Assembly: GCF_000379445.1 (NCBI RefSeq)
Contig: NZ_KB902271.1
Span: forward strand, 117,153-181,152
From: Fangia hongkongensis FSC776 = DSM 21703
Lineage (GTDB): Bacteria; Pseudomonadota; Gammaproteobacteria; Francisellales; Francisellaceae
Reading direction: 5' to 3'
DNA length: 64,000 nt
The position numbers were made by a program, and so were the translations under genes. Below the pieces are notes generated by a model that worked only from the letters and a program-made list of their open reading frames with translations, was not told where the DNA came from and did not search any database. The first letter of the stretch is position 1, and every line of letters starts with the position of its first letter. This document shows positions 10,496 to 18,780 of this stretch, in pieces.

Positions 10496-11896
10496 ATGCA
10501 AACAAAAAACCAAACTTGGATTGCCTGCACAATTGGCATTATTATGCTAATGGAGCTGATCGATGGTAGTGCACTTAATACCTCTTTGCCTCAAATGGCA
10601 CAGAGCTTTAACATTAGTCCTATTAATCTAAAAGTTGCCATTACCATCTATCTTTTAACCCTTGGGCTATTTATTCCAGCCTCTTCATGGGTTGCAGATA
10701 GAATTGGTATTAAGAAGCTTTTAATCATTTCTGTTTCAGGTTTTATTGTCTCCTCTGTGCTTTGTGGCTTGTCGCAAAATTTGACCATGCTGATTGTATT
10801 TCGCGCCTGTCAGGGTTTTTTTGGCGCCTTTACCATGCCAGTTGCCCGTTTAGCACTTATCCGTATATTTAAAGGCAACCTGTTATACGCCATGTCTATT
10901 ACAGGTGCGATTATTACTGTGGGGCCGATGATAGGGCCACTTTTAGGCGGCGCAATTACAACTTATCTTCACTGGCGATTTATCTTTTTTATTAACATCC
11001 CTGTCGGCATATTCACTCTGATTGCAATTATTTATCTTCTACCTTCACTGAACGAGCGAACACAGCCTAACAAGAAATTTGATCTTAAAGGCTTTTTGCT
11101 TTTAGGATTTGCTATTGCATTACTAATGCTGTTTGTTGACACCTTAATCGACCCAAGCATTCCCATGAGTATCAAACTCACCTCTCTTGTCATCGCTATC
11201 ATTTTAGCGATTCGCTATCTATATCATGCTAAGGCTAAACAATCTCACGCGATTATTGATTTTGGGATATTTAAAAATAAACTCTTTCGGTTTTTTATTG
11301 CCCATAGTGTCACGCTTCGACTGTCAACTGTGGGGATTATGTTTCTATTTCCACTTTTCCTGCAAACAAAAGAAGGATTTACGCCCCTTGAATCTGGATT
11401 GACTTTCTTGGCATTTATCATTCCTGCTTGGATGATAAAACGCTTTATTAAGCGAATTCTAAATTACTTTGGCTTTTACAAGTTATATATCATTATCACC
11501 TTTGTATTGTTTCTGTGCTTTGTTTCCTGTGCAGTGATATTTATGCACTTTAACTTTGTGTTTTACTTACTGATCCAAGTTGTCCTTGGCTTATTATTTG
11601 GTAGTTATACAACGCTGAGTAATACCGCTGCCTACTCTCAAGCAACCGATGATGAAATGGGTACAGCAAGTGTTATCATGAGCACCGTGATCCAACTTTC
11701 AAGCGCCTTTGCAGTTGCTTGGGTTGCAGTGCTTTTAGGGTTTGTCTCTGGCGCCAAAGAAATCAGTGCTGATTTGCCGATTCCAAATTATGCCTTTTCC
11801 GCTGTCATGATTGTCAGCGCCGCTGGCATGTTTGTGAGCTTTCTTGCCTCTGTACGCGCCTCTCCAAGCGCACTTAAAGCCATTCAGCTAGATTGA
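10496..11896 (+). CDS. MFS transporter, DHA2 (EmrB/QacA) type drug efflux
   Basis: An inner-membrane major-facilitator protein of 466 residues. The N-terminus has the DHA2 pattern: helix 1 with LMELIDGSALNTSLPQMA, then PASSWVADRIGIKKLL (the loop 2-3 motif A) and the TM4 arginine region FRACQGFFGAF, followed by a motif C-like GPMIGPLLGGAI in TM5. Length and hydrophobic spacing suggest 13-14 segments. Proton-driven export of toxic compounds is the usual role of this group; the substrate is unknown. It stands alone with its own predicted promoter. The predicted loop IPAWMIKRFIKRILNYFG is unusually basic. Confidence 0.87.
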   Translation: MQTKNQTWIACTIGIIMLMELIDGSALNTSLPQMAQSFNISPINLKVAITIYLLTLGLFIPASSWVADRIGIKKLLIISVSGFIVSSVLCGLSQNLTMLIVFRACQGFFGAFTMPVARLALIRIFKGNLLYAMSITGAIITVGPMIGPLLGGAITTYLHWRFIFFINIPVGIFTLIAIIYLLPSLNERTQPNKKFDLKGFLLLGFAIALLMLFVDTLIDPSIPMSIKLTSLVIAIILAIRYLYHAKAKQSHAIIDFGIFKNKLFRFFIAHSVTLRLSTVGIMFLFPLFLQTKEGFTPLESGLTFLAFIIPAWMIKRFIKRILNYFGFYKLYIIITFVLFLCFVSCAVIFMHFNFVFYLLIQVVLGLLFGSYTTLSNTAAYSQATDDEMGTASVIMSTVIQLSSAFAVAWVAVLLGFVSGAKEISADLPIPNYAFSAVMIVSAAGMFVSFLASVRASPSALKAIQLD

Positions 11897-11904
11897 TGTA
11901 GATG

Positions 11905-12510
11905 CTACGCTTCAGATTTTAAAACAATAATATGCCTTTTAGCCTCAAGCTGTGGCACTTCAACAGGAAAATTTTGGGCTGATAGTGGCAATTTTGCTAT
12001 TGAGTCCTCTTCAATCATCTCTCCTTTCATCGCAATCAACTCGCCGCCTTCTTTTAACAAGTGCTTGGTGAGTGCATAAAAGTCACTAACAGAGCTAAAT
12101 GCCCGAGAGATCACTTGATCAAATTTCTGATCAGGCAGATAAGTTTCAACCCTTGTGTGAATAGGAAAAAGATTATCTAATTGAAGTGCTTTTTTAGCAT
12201 GATTTAAAAAACGCACTTTCTTGCCGACACTGTCAATTAATGTAAATGATTTTTGCGGATATAAAATCGCCAGTGGAATACCAGGAAGACCACCGCCCGT
12301 TCCCACATCAGCAATATGCTCTCCCGTAATAAAAGGCGCCACTGACAAACTATCAAAAAGATGTTTAATCAGCATGTCATTAAACCTTGTAATTGCGGTC
12401 ATATTGTAGGTTTTATTCCACTTTTGCAACAGCGCCAAATACTCAAGCCAACGATCAATTTGGCCATCAACCACATCAAGCCCAAGCTTCTCAACTGCTT
12501 GGCGCACCAT
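11905..12510 (-). CDS. rsmG: 16S rRNA (guanine-527-N7)-methyltransferase
   Basis: RsmG (GidB) methylates N7 of G527 in the 530 loop of 16S rRNA with S-adenosylmethionine. The SAM-binding motif VGTGGGLPGIPLAILYP, the substrate-side WNKTYNMTAI segment and the later DQVISRAF are diagnostic. The open frame runs up to 12615, but the first residues there look non-coding. The ATG at 12510 has GGGGA ten bases upstream and gives 201 residues, close to the usual 205-210; an ATG at 12531 would give 208 residues but has no clear Shine-Dalgarno. The gene sits apart from mnmG, with which it often pairs in other bacteria. Confidence 0.93.
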   Translation of the reverse strand: MVRQAVEKLGLDVVDGQIDRWLEYLALLQKWNKTYNMTAITRFNDMLIKHLFDSLSVAPFITGEHIADVGTGGGLPGIPLAILYPQKSFTLIDSVGKKVRFLNHAKKALQLDNLFPIHTRVETYLPDQKFDQVISRAFSSVSDFYALTKHLLKEGGELIAMKGEMIEEDSIAKLPLSAQNFPVEVPQLEAKRHIIVLKSEA

Positions 12511-12639
12511 TATATGACCATCCCCAGTCATGTCGTTCATGCAATCAATACTTATCATAGATGTAAGATATACTTTAAATAATGAATATCTCTCTATGGT
12601 AAAACATTTTGACACAAATAGGCATTACAATTAGAGGAT

Positions 12640-13263
12640 TTAGATCTCAATAATCACCTCCTCTTTGCTTGATCGGAACTTTTCAGGTCGCTCCATTGCG
12701 CTATATCCAAAGGCACAAATTGCACCTGAAATATCAAAATCTTTAAAATCAATATTGGTTTCTTTCTCTAACACAGCTTTGACTTCTTCTGGGTAAAATC
12801 CCTCAATAGGACAGCTACTAATCCCTAAAGACTGCGCCGCATTTAACATATTAGATAATGCAATATAACACTGCCTTTTCGCCCACTGCGTTGTTTCCTC
12901 TGCACTTAAATGCACTGTGACACGCTCAGCATAGGCATCTTGCATTTCTTGAGGCAGTTTTCTTCTGGCAATCTTTTCAGCCACATAGTCTGTTTTGCCT
13001 CTGAAGTTATGCCCCAAGCGACTTAGAATCACCACGATAAAACTAGAGTCTGTAATTTGAGGTTGTCCCCAACAATGTGGCTTTAGCTGCTCTCTAAGCG
13101 CTTTATTACTAATGGCAACAAACTTCCAAGGCTCCAAGCCAAAAGAAGATGGGGAGAGTCTTCCTGCCTCTAAAATAAATGCTTTATCTTCCTTAGAGAC
13201 ACTTCTGGTTGGATCAAATTTTTTGCAAGCAAAGCGCGCGTTTAATATATCTAAATAATTCAT
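12640..13263 (-). CDS. NAD(P)H-dependent nitroreductase-family oxidoreductase
   Basis: A 207-residue FMN-dependent enzyme of the nitroreductase fold (NfsB/YdgI-like). The N-terminal FMN-phosphate region reads NARFACKKFDP, followed by RLSPSSFGLEPWKFV, where the conserved Ser and the SxGxQPW-like motif contact the flavin. A C-terminal GICS-type turn is replaced by LGISSCPIEGFYPEEV, again typical of the group. Such enzymes reduce nitroaromatics or quinones with NAD(P)H; the physiological substrate is not predictable. It is in the same direction as rsmG but 129 bases upstream of it. Confidence 0.85.
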   Translation of the reverse strand: MNYLDILNARFACKKFDPTRSVSKEDKAFILEAGRLSPSSFGLEPWKFVAISNKALREQLKPHCWGQPQITDSSFIVVILSRLGHNFRGKTDYVAEKIARRKLPQEMQDAYAERVTVHLSAEETTQWAKRQCYIALSNMLNAAQSLGISSCPIEGFYPEEVKAVLEKETNIDFKDFDISGAICAFGYSAMERPEKFRSSKEEVIIEI

Positions 13264-13431
13264 CTTGTGCTCTCTTATTATTTTATTATTGTTATACTAA
13301 TATAAACCATTATGCCAGCTTTATAGCGGTTAATGTTTTATCATTTGCCATGAATATGACCCACTATTATGCAAGCTTTTTATACCCCTTTCAAAGCATA
13401 CAAGCAGTAAACATATGAATCAAATCTATCA

Positions 13432-13992
13432 TCATACGGATACTTTATTTAAAAACGATTCAATCACTTCAAAGCTCACTTCAATATTATCATAGTGATG
13501 CCCTTGACCTGTTTTGATATCAATATTGGCGCCATTAAAGCCATCAACAGCAAATGCCGCTGGCGTGACAACATCATCTTCTTGCAGCAATAACAGATAA
13601 TCTTCAAGCGATGTAATCTGAGTTGGCATAAGCGATAACAGCGCTTTTGCATCTTCTGACACCTCTTGATAAGCCGGCAAATCTGCAATTAAATCCAGTC
13701 TTGTTGCCGGGTTGATTAAAATCACCTGATCAACATCATCACGAAGCTGCTTAAATAAGTGCGCCATAAATCCACCAAGTGAGCTCCCGATAATCACTTT
13801 TTTATCTGCTTTTACATTATCTAAACGCGTATGAATATCCAAAAGAGCACTTTCAGCATGCATTTCAAGCTTTGGTGCATCAATATGTACATTGTTATAG
13901 GTTTCATTCAGCCAAGTTTTAAGCTTATTCGCCTTAATTGAGTTGGGGGATCCTTGATAGCCGTGTAAGTACAAAAAATAATATGAATGCAT
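13432..13992 (-). CDS. YqiA/YcfP-family alpha/beta-hydrolase (esterase)
   Basis: A 186-residue small alpha/beta hydrolase. It begins with the oxyanion-side motif FLYLHGYQGSPNSIKA, has the nucleophile elbow IIGSSLGGFMAH (Ser about residue 69) and a late GQGHHYDNIE that supplies the catalytic His. This is the layout of the YqiA esterase family, which acts on short acyl esters in vitro; the natural substrate is unknown. The start has AGAGGA eight bases upstream. It follows the AGE-family epimerase gene by only four bases, so the two are probably co-transcribed. Confidence 0.82.
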   Translation of the reverse strand: MHSYYFLYLHGYQGSPNSIKANKLKTWLNETYNNVHIDAPKLEMHAESALLDIHTRLDNVKADKKVIIGSSLGGFMAHLFKQLRDDVDQVILINPATRLDLIADLPAYQEVSEDAKALLSLMPTQITSLEDYLLLLQEDDVVTPAAFAVDGFNGANIDIKTGQGHHYDNIEVSFEVIESFLNKVSV

Positions 13993-13996
13993 TTTT

Positions 13997-15061
13997 CTAT
14001 CCTCTGAAAAAGTGTTGAAAGGTATTAATCAAATGATACCCTGTTGTTGATTTCACTTTGTCAAAATCACTTATGCCTTGATAGTTAACATACTCAACAG
14101 GGTTATTGTTCTCAATATAGTTCTTTATAAAAACAGCGGCAGCAGCATCTTTTTTGTGCGCATCCTTGGCAAGTGCATAATAGCGAATTTGCTCCAAAAT
14201 CGGCCAAATGCGATAGGTGTCATTACTACCTGATTGAATCTCAGGCTTCACTAAACCATTTTCCAACACACCAAGGTGCTCGGCGGATTGCACTATAGAT
14301 TTTTCATCTATAGTGAGTGTTTTATTGTGCTCTAGCTCAATATTTGTATTAAGACCAAGGCGCTTTGCATCGAGTATCAGCGAGCACCATTCAAAGCTAT
14401 GCCCCGGTTCATAGAGTGCATTTTCACAAGTGCTATCATACTCTTTAATCAACAATTTCTCTTCATCGTAAAAACGCCTGATGATATTTGCAAGTAACTG
14501 CTCTGCATGTAATTTATAGTGACTTTCTTTTGTATACTCATAAGCAGATAAATAGGCCTCAAATAAATGCATCATTGCATTTTGGCAAATCACGCCCTTT
14601 TCATCTTTTAATGAGATAAAATCCACTTCAAGGTATTTTGCTTTTATCAGCTCAGCTATTTCTGTAATGTCATCTAAAATCACTTTCTCTTTATAATCAT
14701 TGTATAAATGTGAAAAAGAAAACAGCAAAAAGGCATATTCATACAAATCATCCATAGGAGCATCATTAGGATATTTACACCAATCCTTAGCACCATGATG
14801 ATAGTAGTCATTTTTAAGCTTTTGATATAATAGATAGGCTGCTTTTTTTGCATCTTTCACACCAAATAACCTGTGATAACATAACAAAAAGAATATACTT
14901 CTTGTTTGGCTAAGCGCCCTTGTTTGTGAAAATGGCTTTTCTTTGGGTTTATTTAAGAATTCAGGGGCATACCCATAGACCGTAATTGCTTGAATAAGCG
15001 AAGCATAATAGTGATCTAAAAGCTTTTTTATTGGTTTTATTTGTTCTATTGGAGATTGCAT
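13997..15061 (-). CDS. N-acylglucosamine 2-epimerase (AGE) family sugar isomerase
   Basis: An alpha/alpha-barrel sugar isomerase of the AGE/mannose-isomerase family. Recognisable are the RALSQTRSIFFLLCYHRLFG segment (the R-x-Q-x-R active-site region), MDDLYEYAFLLFSFSHLY, and the later YEPGHSFEWCSLIL, which carries the catalytic His region (P-G-H-x-x-E-W). The open frame continues 54 codons upstream into a hydrophobic stretch overlapping the divergent DUF2608 gene. The ATG at 15061 (354 residues) was preferred because family homology starts just after it, though its ribosome-binding site is weak. Likely interconverts an aldose/ketose or N-acylhexosamine pair; the substrate is unassigned. Confidence 0.78.
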   Translation of the reverse strand: MQSPIEQIKPIKKLLDHYYASLIQAITVYGYAPEFLNKPKEKPFSQTRALSQTRSIFFLLCYHRLFGVKDAKKAAYLLYQKLKNDYYHHGAKDWCKYPNDAPMDDLYEYAFLLFSFSHLYNDYKEKVILDDITEIAELIKAKYLEVDFISLKDEKGVICQNAMMHLFEAYLSAYEYTKESHYKLHAEQLLANIIRRFYDEEKLLIKEYDSTCENALYEPGHSFEWCSLILDAKRLGLNTNIELEHNKTLTIDEKSIVQSAEHLGVLENGLVKPEIQSGSNDTYRIWPILEQIRYYALAKDAHKKDAAAAVFIKNYIENNNPVEYVNYQGISDFDKVKSTTGYHLINTFQHFFRG

Positions 15062-15210
15062 AGCCAACCATAACCTAACAACATTCACACCATCATATCC
15101 TATTTCAAAACATGGCTTAATAGAAAATACAAAAATTAATGCTATCGCCACATTGTACTTGGAAATTGTGACTGCTATGATGCCTGCAATATTTGATGGG
15201 AGAGCATAAA

Positions 15211-16044
15211 ATGAAAAAAACACTGAGTTTACTTTTAGGAATATCGCTTGTGACAGCGAGCCATGCAGGTCTGATAAACCAAGAAAAACCCGTTAAACAT
15301 ATGGCTGATATTATTCCTTTTGCTGATAAACTTGCCAACACCTATGGCAAGGACAAACTCTGTATTGTCTATGACATTGATAATACGCTGATTACCAATA
15401 AAGGGCGTTTTGCCAGTGAAAGCTGGGTATACTGGCAAGCATCTCAAGGCAATAATTATGCCAAAAAACTGCTTGGTGATAATAAGGCTAATATTTATGA
15501 TTTTATCGATGCCATTCGCTATTTTATTAACTATCAGCCCGTTGAAAAAGACAGCGCTGAAATCATCAGTAAACTACAAGATGCCTACCCTTCTATTGCG
15601 CTCACTTCTCGTGGGTTTAGCAGCATCGCCACAACGACAAGACAGCTTCAGTACAATCACTTTGATTTTAGCAAAAATCCCATTGGGGATGGCAACTTTG
15701 ATAATAGCTACTTGCACTTAAATAAGTATAAAAATGGCTATAGCATGTATATCAATGGTATTCAATTTGCCGCAGGTGGTGATAAGGGCAAGCTTCTACA
15801 GACATTAATCCTGAAAGAACGCGCTAAAACTGACAACCCTAATTTATGTCAAGCCATAGTGTATGTTGATGATACCAAATCCAAAGCGGATATGATTAAA
15901 AGGGAACTTAAGGGCAAGTTTGCTTACTATTCACTTCATTACACCTACTTGCCAGACCCTGAAGACAAGGAAAACTGGCAGCCTAACAACTGGAAAAAAG
16001 CCTCTGGCGAGATTACTGATTTAGTCAATACCTTAAATGGGTAA
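15211..16044 (+). CDS. Exported DUF2608 HAD-like protein
   Basis: A 277-residue protein with a clear signal peptide (MKKTLSLLLGISLVTASHA) and a mature HAD-like fold. It has the nucleophile motif VYDIDNTLIT (DxDxT), then ALTSRG as motif II and YVDDTKSKADMI as the acidic motif. This matches the DUF2608 family, found mostly in host-associated gammaproteobacteria. A periplasmic or secreted acid phosphatase is the likely activity, though it is unproven. The ATG at 15211 was chosen over one at 15193 because GGGAGA precedes it and the signal peptide starts there. Confidence 0.82.
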   Translation: MKKTLSLLLGISLVTASHAGLINQEKPVKHMADIIPFADKLANTYGKDKLCIVYDIDNTLITNKGRFASESWVYWQASQGNNYAKKLLGDNKANIYDFIDAIRYFINYQPVEKDSAEIISKLQDAYPSIALTSRGFSSIATTTRQLQYNHFDFSKNPIGDGNFDNSYLHLNKYKNGYSMYINGIQFAAGGDKGKLLQTLILKERAKTDNPNLCQAIVYVDDTKSKADMIKRELKGKFAYYSLHYTYLPDPEDKENWQPNNWKKASGEITDLVNTLNG

Positions 16045-16155
16045 TTGAAAACCTAATAGCAATCATCACTTTTATTATTTCTTTGTTTCTTCAGTTGGAC
16101 TTTTTGGCTGAATATTTATAGGCTTAAATCATCTTTAAGACAAACCTGATCCGTT

Positions 16156-17427
16156 ATGAAAGTTAAAAAGATCTATCTGCTAAAACTGCTCTCATTAAGC
16201 TTTATCATGCTCATATCTTTTGGTTTTACCAGTTATTATCTTTTTAGTTTTGCCCATAGCGAATCCACAGAGAAAGCAAGGCAGGTTTTACGCGCCTTTA
16301 TTTATCTACAAAACACCATTACCGCTGAATCAAGCTTTATTACACCGCAAAAAAAAGCAGAGCTTCTACACAATATTCAAAAGAACAACAAGAATCTAAG
16401 TATTAGTGCAACGCCTTTGTTTACGCCTGTTTCACTTAACCTTTCAGATCAAAGCATTGCCAATGATCTTATCAAAGCCGCTCAATTTGACCAAAGAAAC
16501 TTTTCGATTTATCTACCCAAATTAGATAAATGGATCAACATTGAGCATCATAACCTTCTTTGGCTAAATATGCTCTTTTTGGTCATTCTACAGATTATTT
16601 TTATGAGCTTTTTGATCTATTACAGTTACTCAAGCATCAAGCTTCTTGCCCCTTGGGTTAAAGCAAAAGCCTTATCTCGTAAGATCATCATCAACAATGC
16701 CCCCAACCAAAACCCCTCGCTCTCAGGACCAAAGCTGATTGCGCAATCTGCTGATTTAATGGATAAAATCATCTATAAAATTGAGCACTTTGAATCAGAG
16801 CGCGCTTTGATGTTAAATGCACTGACACATGATATCAGAACACCACTTGCACGCTTAATGTTATTATGTGAAAAGATCCAAGATGAAACGCTCGCTGAAA
16901 AAATAGAAAGTGATATTATCGCGATTAATGATCATCTGACCAAGATGCTAAACTTTACACAAAAAACCTTTAGTCAGGAGGCTGTAACTGAGATTTCCCT
17001 TTATCATGCGCTTGAGAAGTTATCGCAAGAATATGACAGTGATAAAGTACAATTTAATGCAGAAAATTCAATGGCAAAGTATCTTGTAAAAGCACAAGAA
17101 AACCAATTACTTAGCGCCTTTAAAAACCTCATTGATAATGCGTTAAAATATGCTGGAAACTGTGATATTCATTTACAGCTAAAATCACCGCAGCAAATAG
17201 AAGTAATTTTTAGTGATAATGGCCCGGGAGTAAATGAGACATCACTCAATACTCTCAGTCGCCCTTTTTACCGTGAAGATAGCGCAAGAAATACTAAAAC
17301 CCAAGGATCAGGGCTTGGCTTATCCATTAGCCAACTTATTTTTATCAATCACAACGCCACGATGAAAATTGAAAATAAGCTACACGGCACAGGGCTTGTT
17401 ATTAGTGTTTGTTTTCAGGTTGGTTAG
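16156..17427 (+). CDS. Sensor histidine kinase (EnvZ-like), orphan
   Basis: A 423-residue membrane kinase. TM1 is about residues 10-32 and TM2 about 134-157, enclosing a roughly 100-residue periplasmic sensor region. A short linker leads to the H-box LTHDIRTPLARLMLL (phospho-His about residue 225), the N-box NLIDNALKYA, DNGPGV and the G-box GSGLGLSIS, so the catalytic core looks complete. A possible promoter, TTGGAC-16-TATAGG, lies at 16095-16122. No response regulator lies beside it, so it is an orphan in this window. It ends convergently with the methionine-rich outer-membrane protein gene, which may be coincidence. Confidence 0.9.
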   Translation: MKVKKIYLLKLLSLSFIMLISFGFTSYYLFSFAHSESTEKARQVLRAFIYLQNTITAESSFITPQKKAELLHNIQKNNKNLSISATPLFTPVSLNLSDQSIANDLIKAAQFDQRNFSIYLPKLDKWINIEHHNLLWLNMLFLVILQIIFMSFLIYYSYSSIKLLAPWVKAKALSRKIIINNAPNQNPSLSGPKLIAQSADLMDKIIYKIEHFESERALMLNALTHDIRTPLARLMLLCEKIQDETLAEKIESDIIAINDHLTKMLNFTQKTFSQEAVTEISLYHALEKLSQEYDSDKVQFNAENSMAKYLVKAQENQLLSAFKNLIDNALKYAGNCDIHLQLKSPQQIEVIFSDNGPGVNETSLNTLSRPFYREDSARNTKTQGSGLGLSISQLIFINHNATMKIENKLHGTGLVISVCFQVG

Positions 17428-17450
17428 TGATGTTTTCGGCTATAAAAACA

Positions 17451-18494
17451 CTACATAAACATAAAGTTCAAGGCAACACTGGCTTGCCAGCCTTGTTTCA
17501 TCTGCGTGCCATTTAAATTTTGATAAATAGGATACCCTGCCTCAATAGCAAGTGATTGACCTTGTAATACACCACTGCCACTGATTCTTGCTGTGGCAAA
17601 TAAATTAATCACCTTACCACCACTATTTGCAGGGTTATAATCCACGCCCCAGTTTGCATTGGTTCCAGCAGCAACACCATCTGTTTTTGTCGTGATAATG
17701 CCTTGAAGTTTTGAGCCAACTGATAGTAATGACAACACTTGATAATTTGCAAGCAACGTTAGCTGATAAACATCACCAAGCTGGTATGATCTGTAGTTTT
17801 TATAAAGGCGCTGCAAAGTCTCAAGCTCTGCTGAGGTAACAAGTTTATGCCAAAAATAAGTGTAATTTATTCCCAAAATAGGATCGAATGTTCCAGAGCC
17901 CATTTGCATTGGGTAGCCATATAATGTGTCACTCATCATAGGCATATCACCACTGTAGTTAATTCGCCCTGTTGGCAATGACACCCCACCTTGCAACTGA
18001 AGCTTTTGCACTTTAGTATTAATCAGATTATAGCCACCGACAACTTGGGTATCACTAAAACCCTCAGAGCGCATGCTAGAGCTTGTTGTTTTGCCCATCA
18101 TATTCATATCCATGTCCATTGTTTTGATATTGTATGAGTTCATTAACATCACACTCCAATCGCCACGCATATACATTGCCATAAACATCAGCATGTACAT
18201 GTTCATGCTTTTGGGAACCATCATATCCGAGCTTGAACCAGATACGCTGTTTGTTCCACTTTGGAGCCCATCCATATTCATATACATTGGCATTACATTA
18301 AACATCCACATGCCCAGATTATCCATATGATGGTGTTGATGGTTATTCATGGACATTGTCATCATGTCATTTCCACCATTTCCCATGCTTGCCATCTCTT
18401 TATTCACAGCAGGCGCTTTCATCTCATTTGCCAATGCAAAATGACTCAATAGCCCTACAGCGAATATTGCTACCATTAATACTCTTTTATACAT
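17451..18494 (-). CDS. Methionine-rich outer-membrane protein, possible metal handling
   Basis: A 347-residue exported protein. After a signal peptide (ending about FALANE), residues 30-150 are extraordinarily rich in Met with His clusters: NNHQHHHMDNLGMWMFNVMP, MNMYMLMFMAMYMRGDW and MDMDMNMMGK. The C-terminal two thirds are amphipathic beta strands ending in a hydrophobic aromatic residue (FMFM), typical of a beta-barrel. The pattern resembles the MetA-pathway/transporter outer-membrane family often found near copper-resistance genes; MxM and HxHH arrays are known soft-metal ligands. Metal binding is inference. The ATG at 18494 has AAGGTGA five bases upstream and is preferred to a GTG at 18503. 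Confidence 0.75.
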   Translation of the reverse strand: MYKRVLMVAIFAVGLLSHFALANEMKAPAVNKEMASMGNGGNDMMTMSMNNHQHHHMDNLGMWMFNVMPMYMNMDGLQSGTNSVSGSSSDMMVPKSMNMYMLMFMAMYMRGDWSVMLMNSYNIKTMDMDMNMMGKTTSSSMRSEGFSDTQVVGGYNLINTKVQKLQLQGGVSLPTGRINYSGDMPMMSDTLYGYPMQMGSGTFDPILGINYTYFWHKLVTSAELETLQRLYKNYRSYQLGDVYQLTLLANYQVLSLLSVGSKLQGIITTKTDGVAAGTNANWGVDYNPANSGGKVINLFATARISGSGVLQGQSLAIEAGYPIYQNLNGTQMKQGWQASVALNFMFM

Positions 18495-18780
18495 AAAACT
18501 CACCTTCTCTTATAGTCATGCTGCAACCGCTTAAAATCACACGCTTACATTGATGTTTTAGTAGCACCATGTTATCGCGCAAAGTAACGTTGCAACATAA
18601 AGCTATCATCTTTTATAAAGTACCCGATTATACATAACTGTTTAATTTACAAAATCCTTTTTGATGCTTTTTGGGCGCCTTTTTTGCTTCTAAAAGCGAT
18701 ATTGCGCTAACAAGGCTTTTTTCAGCAGATTATTTCAATTATATTGATTGAACCTGCATCTGAATTTGGTGTTCTTATAG

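Noticed and set aside
17428..17450. Hairpin between the sensor kinase and the methionine-rich gene as terminator
   Set aside because: A 5-bp GTTTT/AAAAC stem is present but without a T-run, so it is too weak to call.
18495..18780. Promoter of the gamma-glutamylation operon
   Set aside because: A TTTTCA/TATATT pair exists near 18719-18745 but the spacer is only 15 bases, so it is too weak to list.
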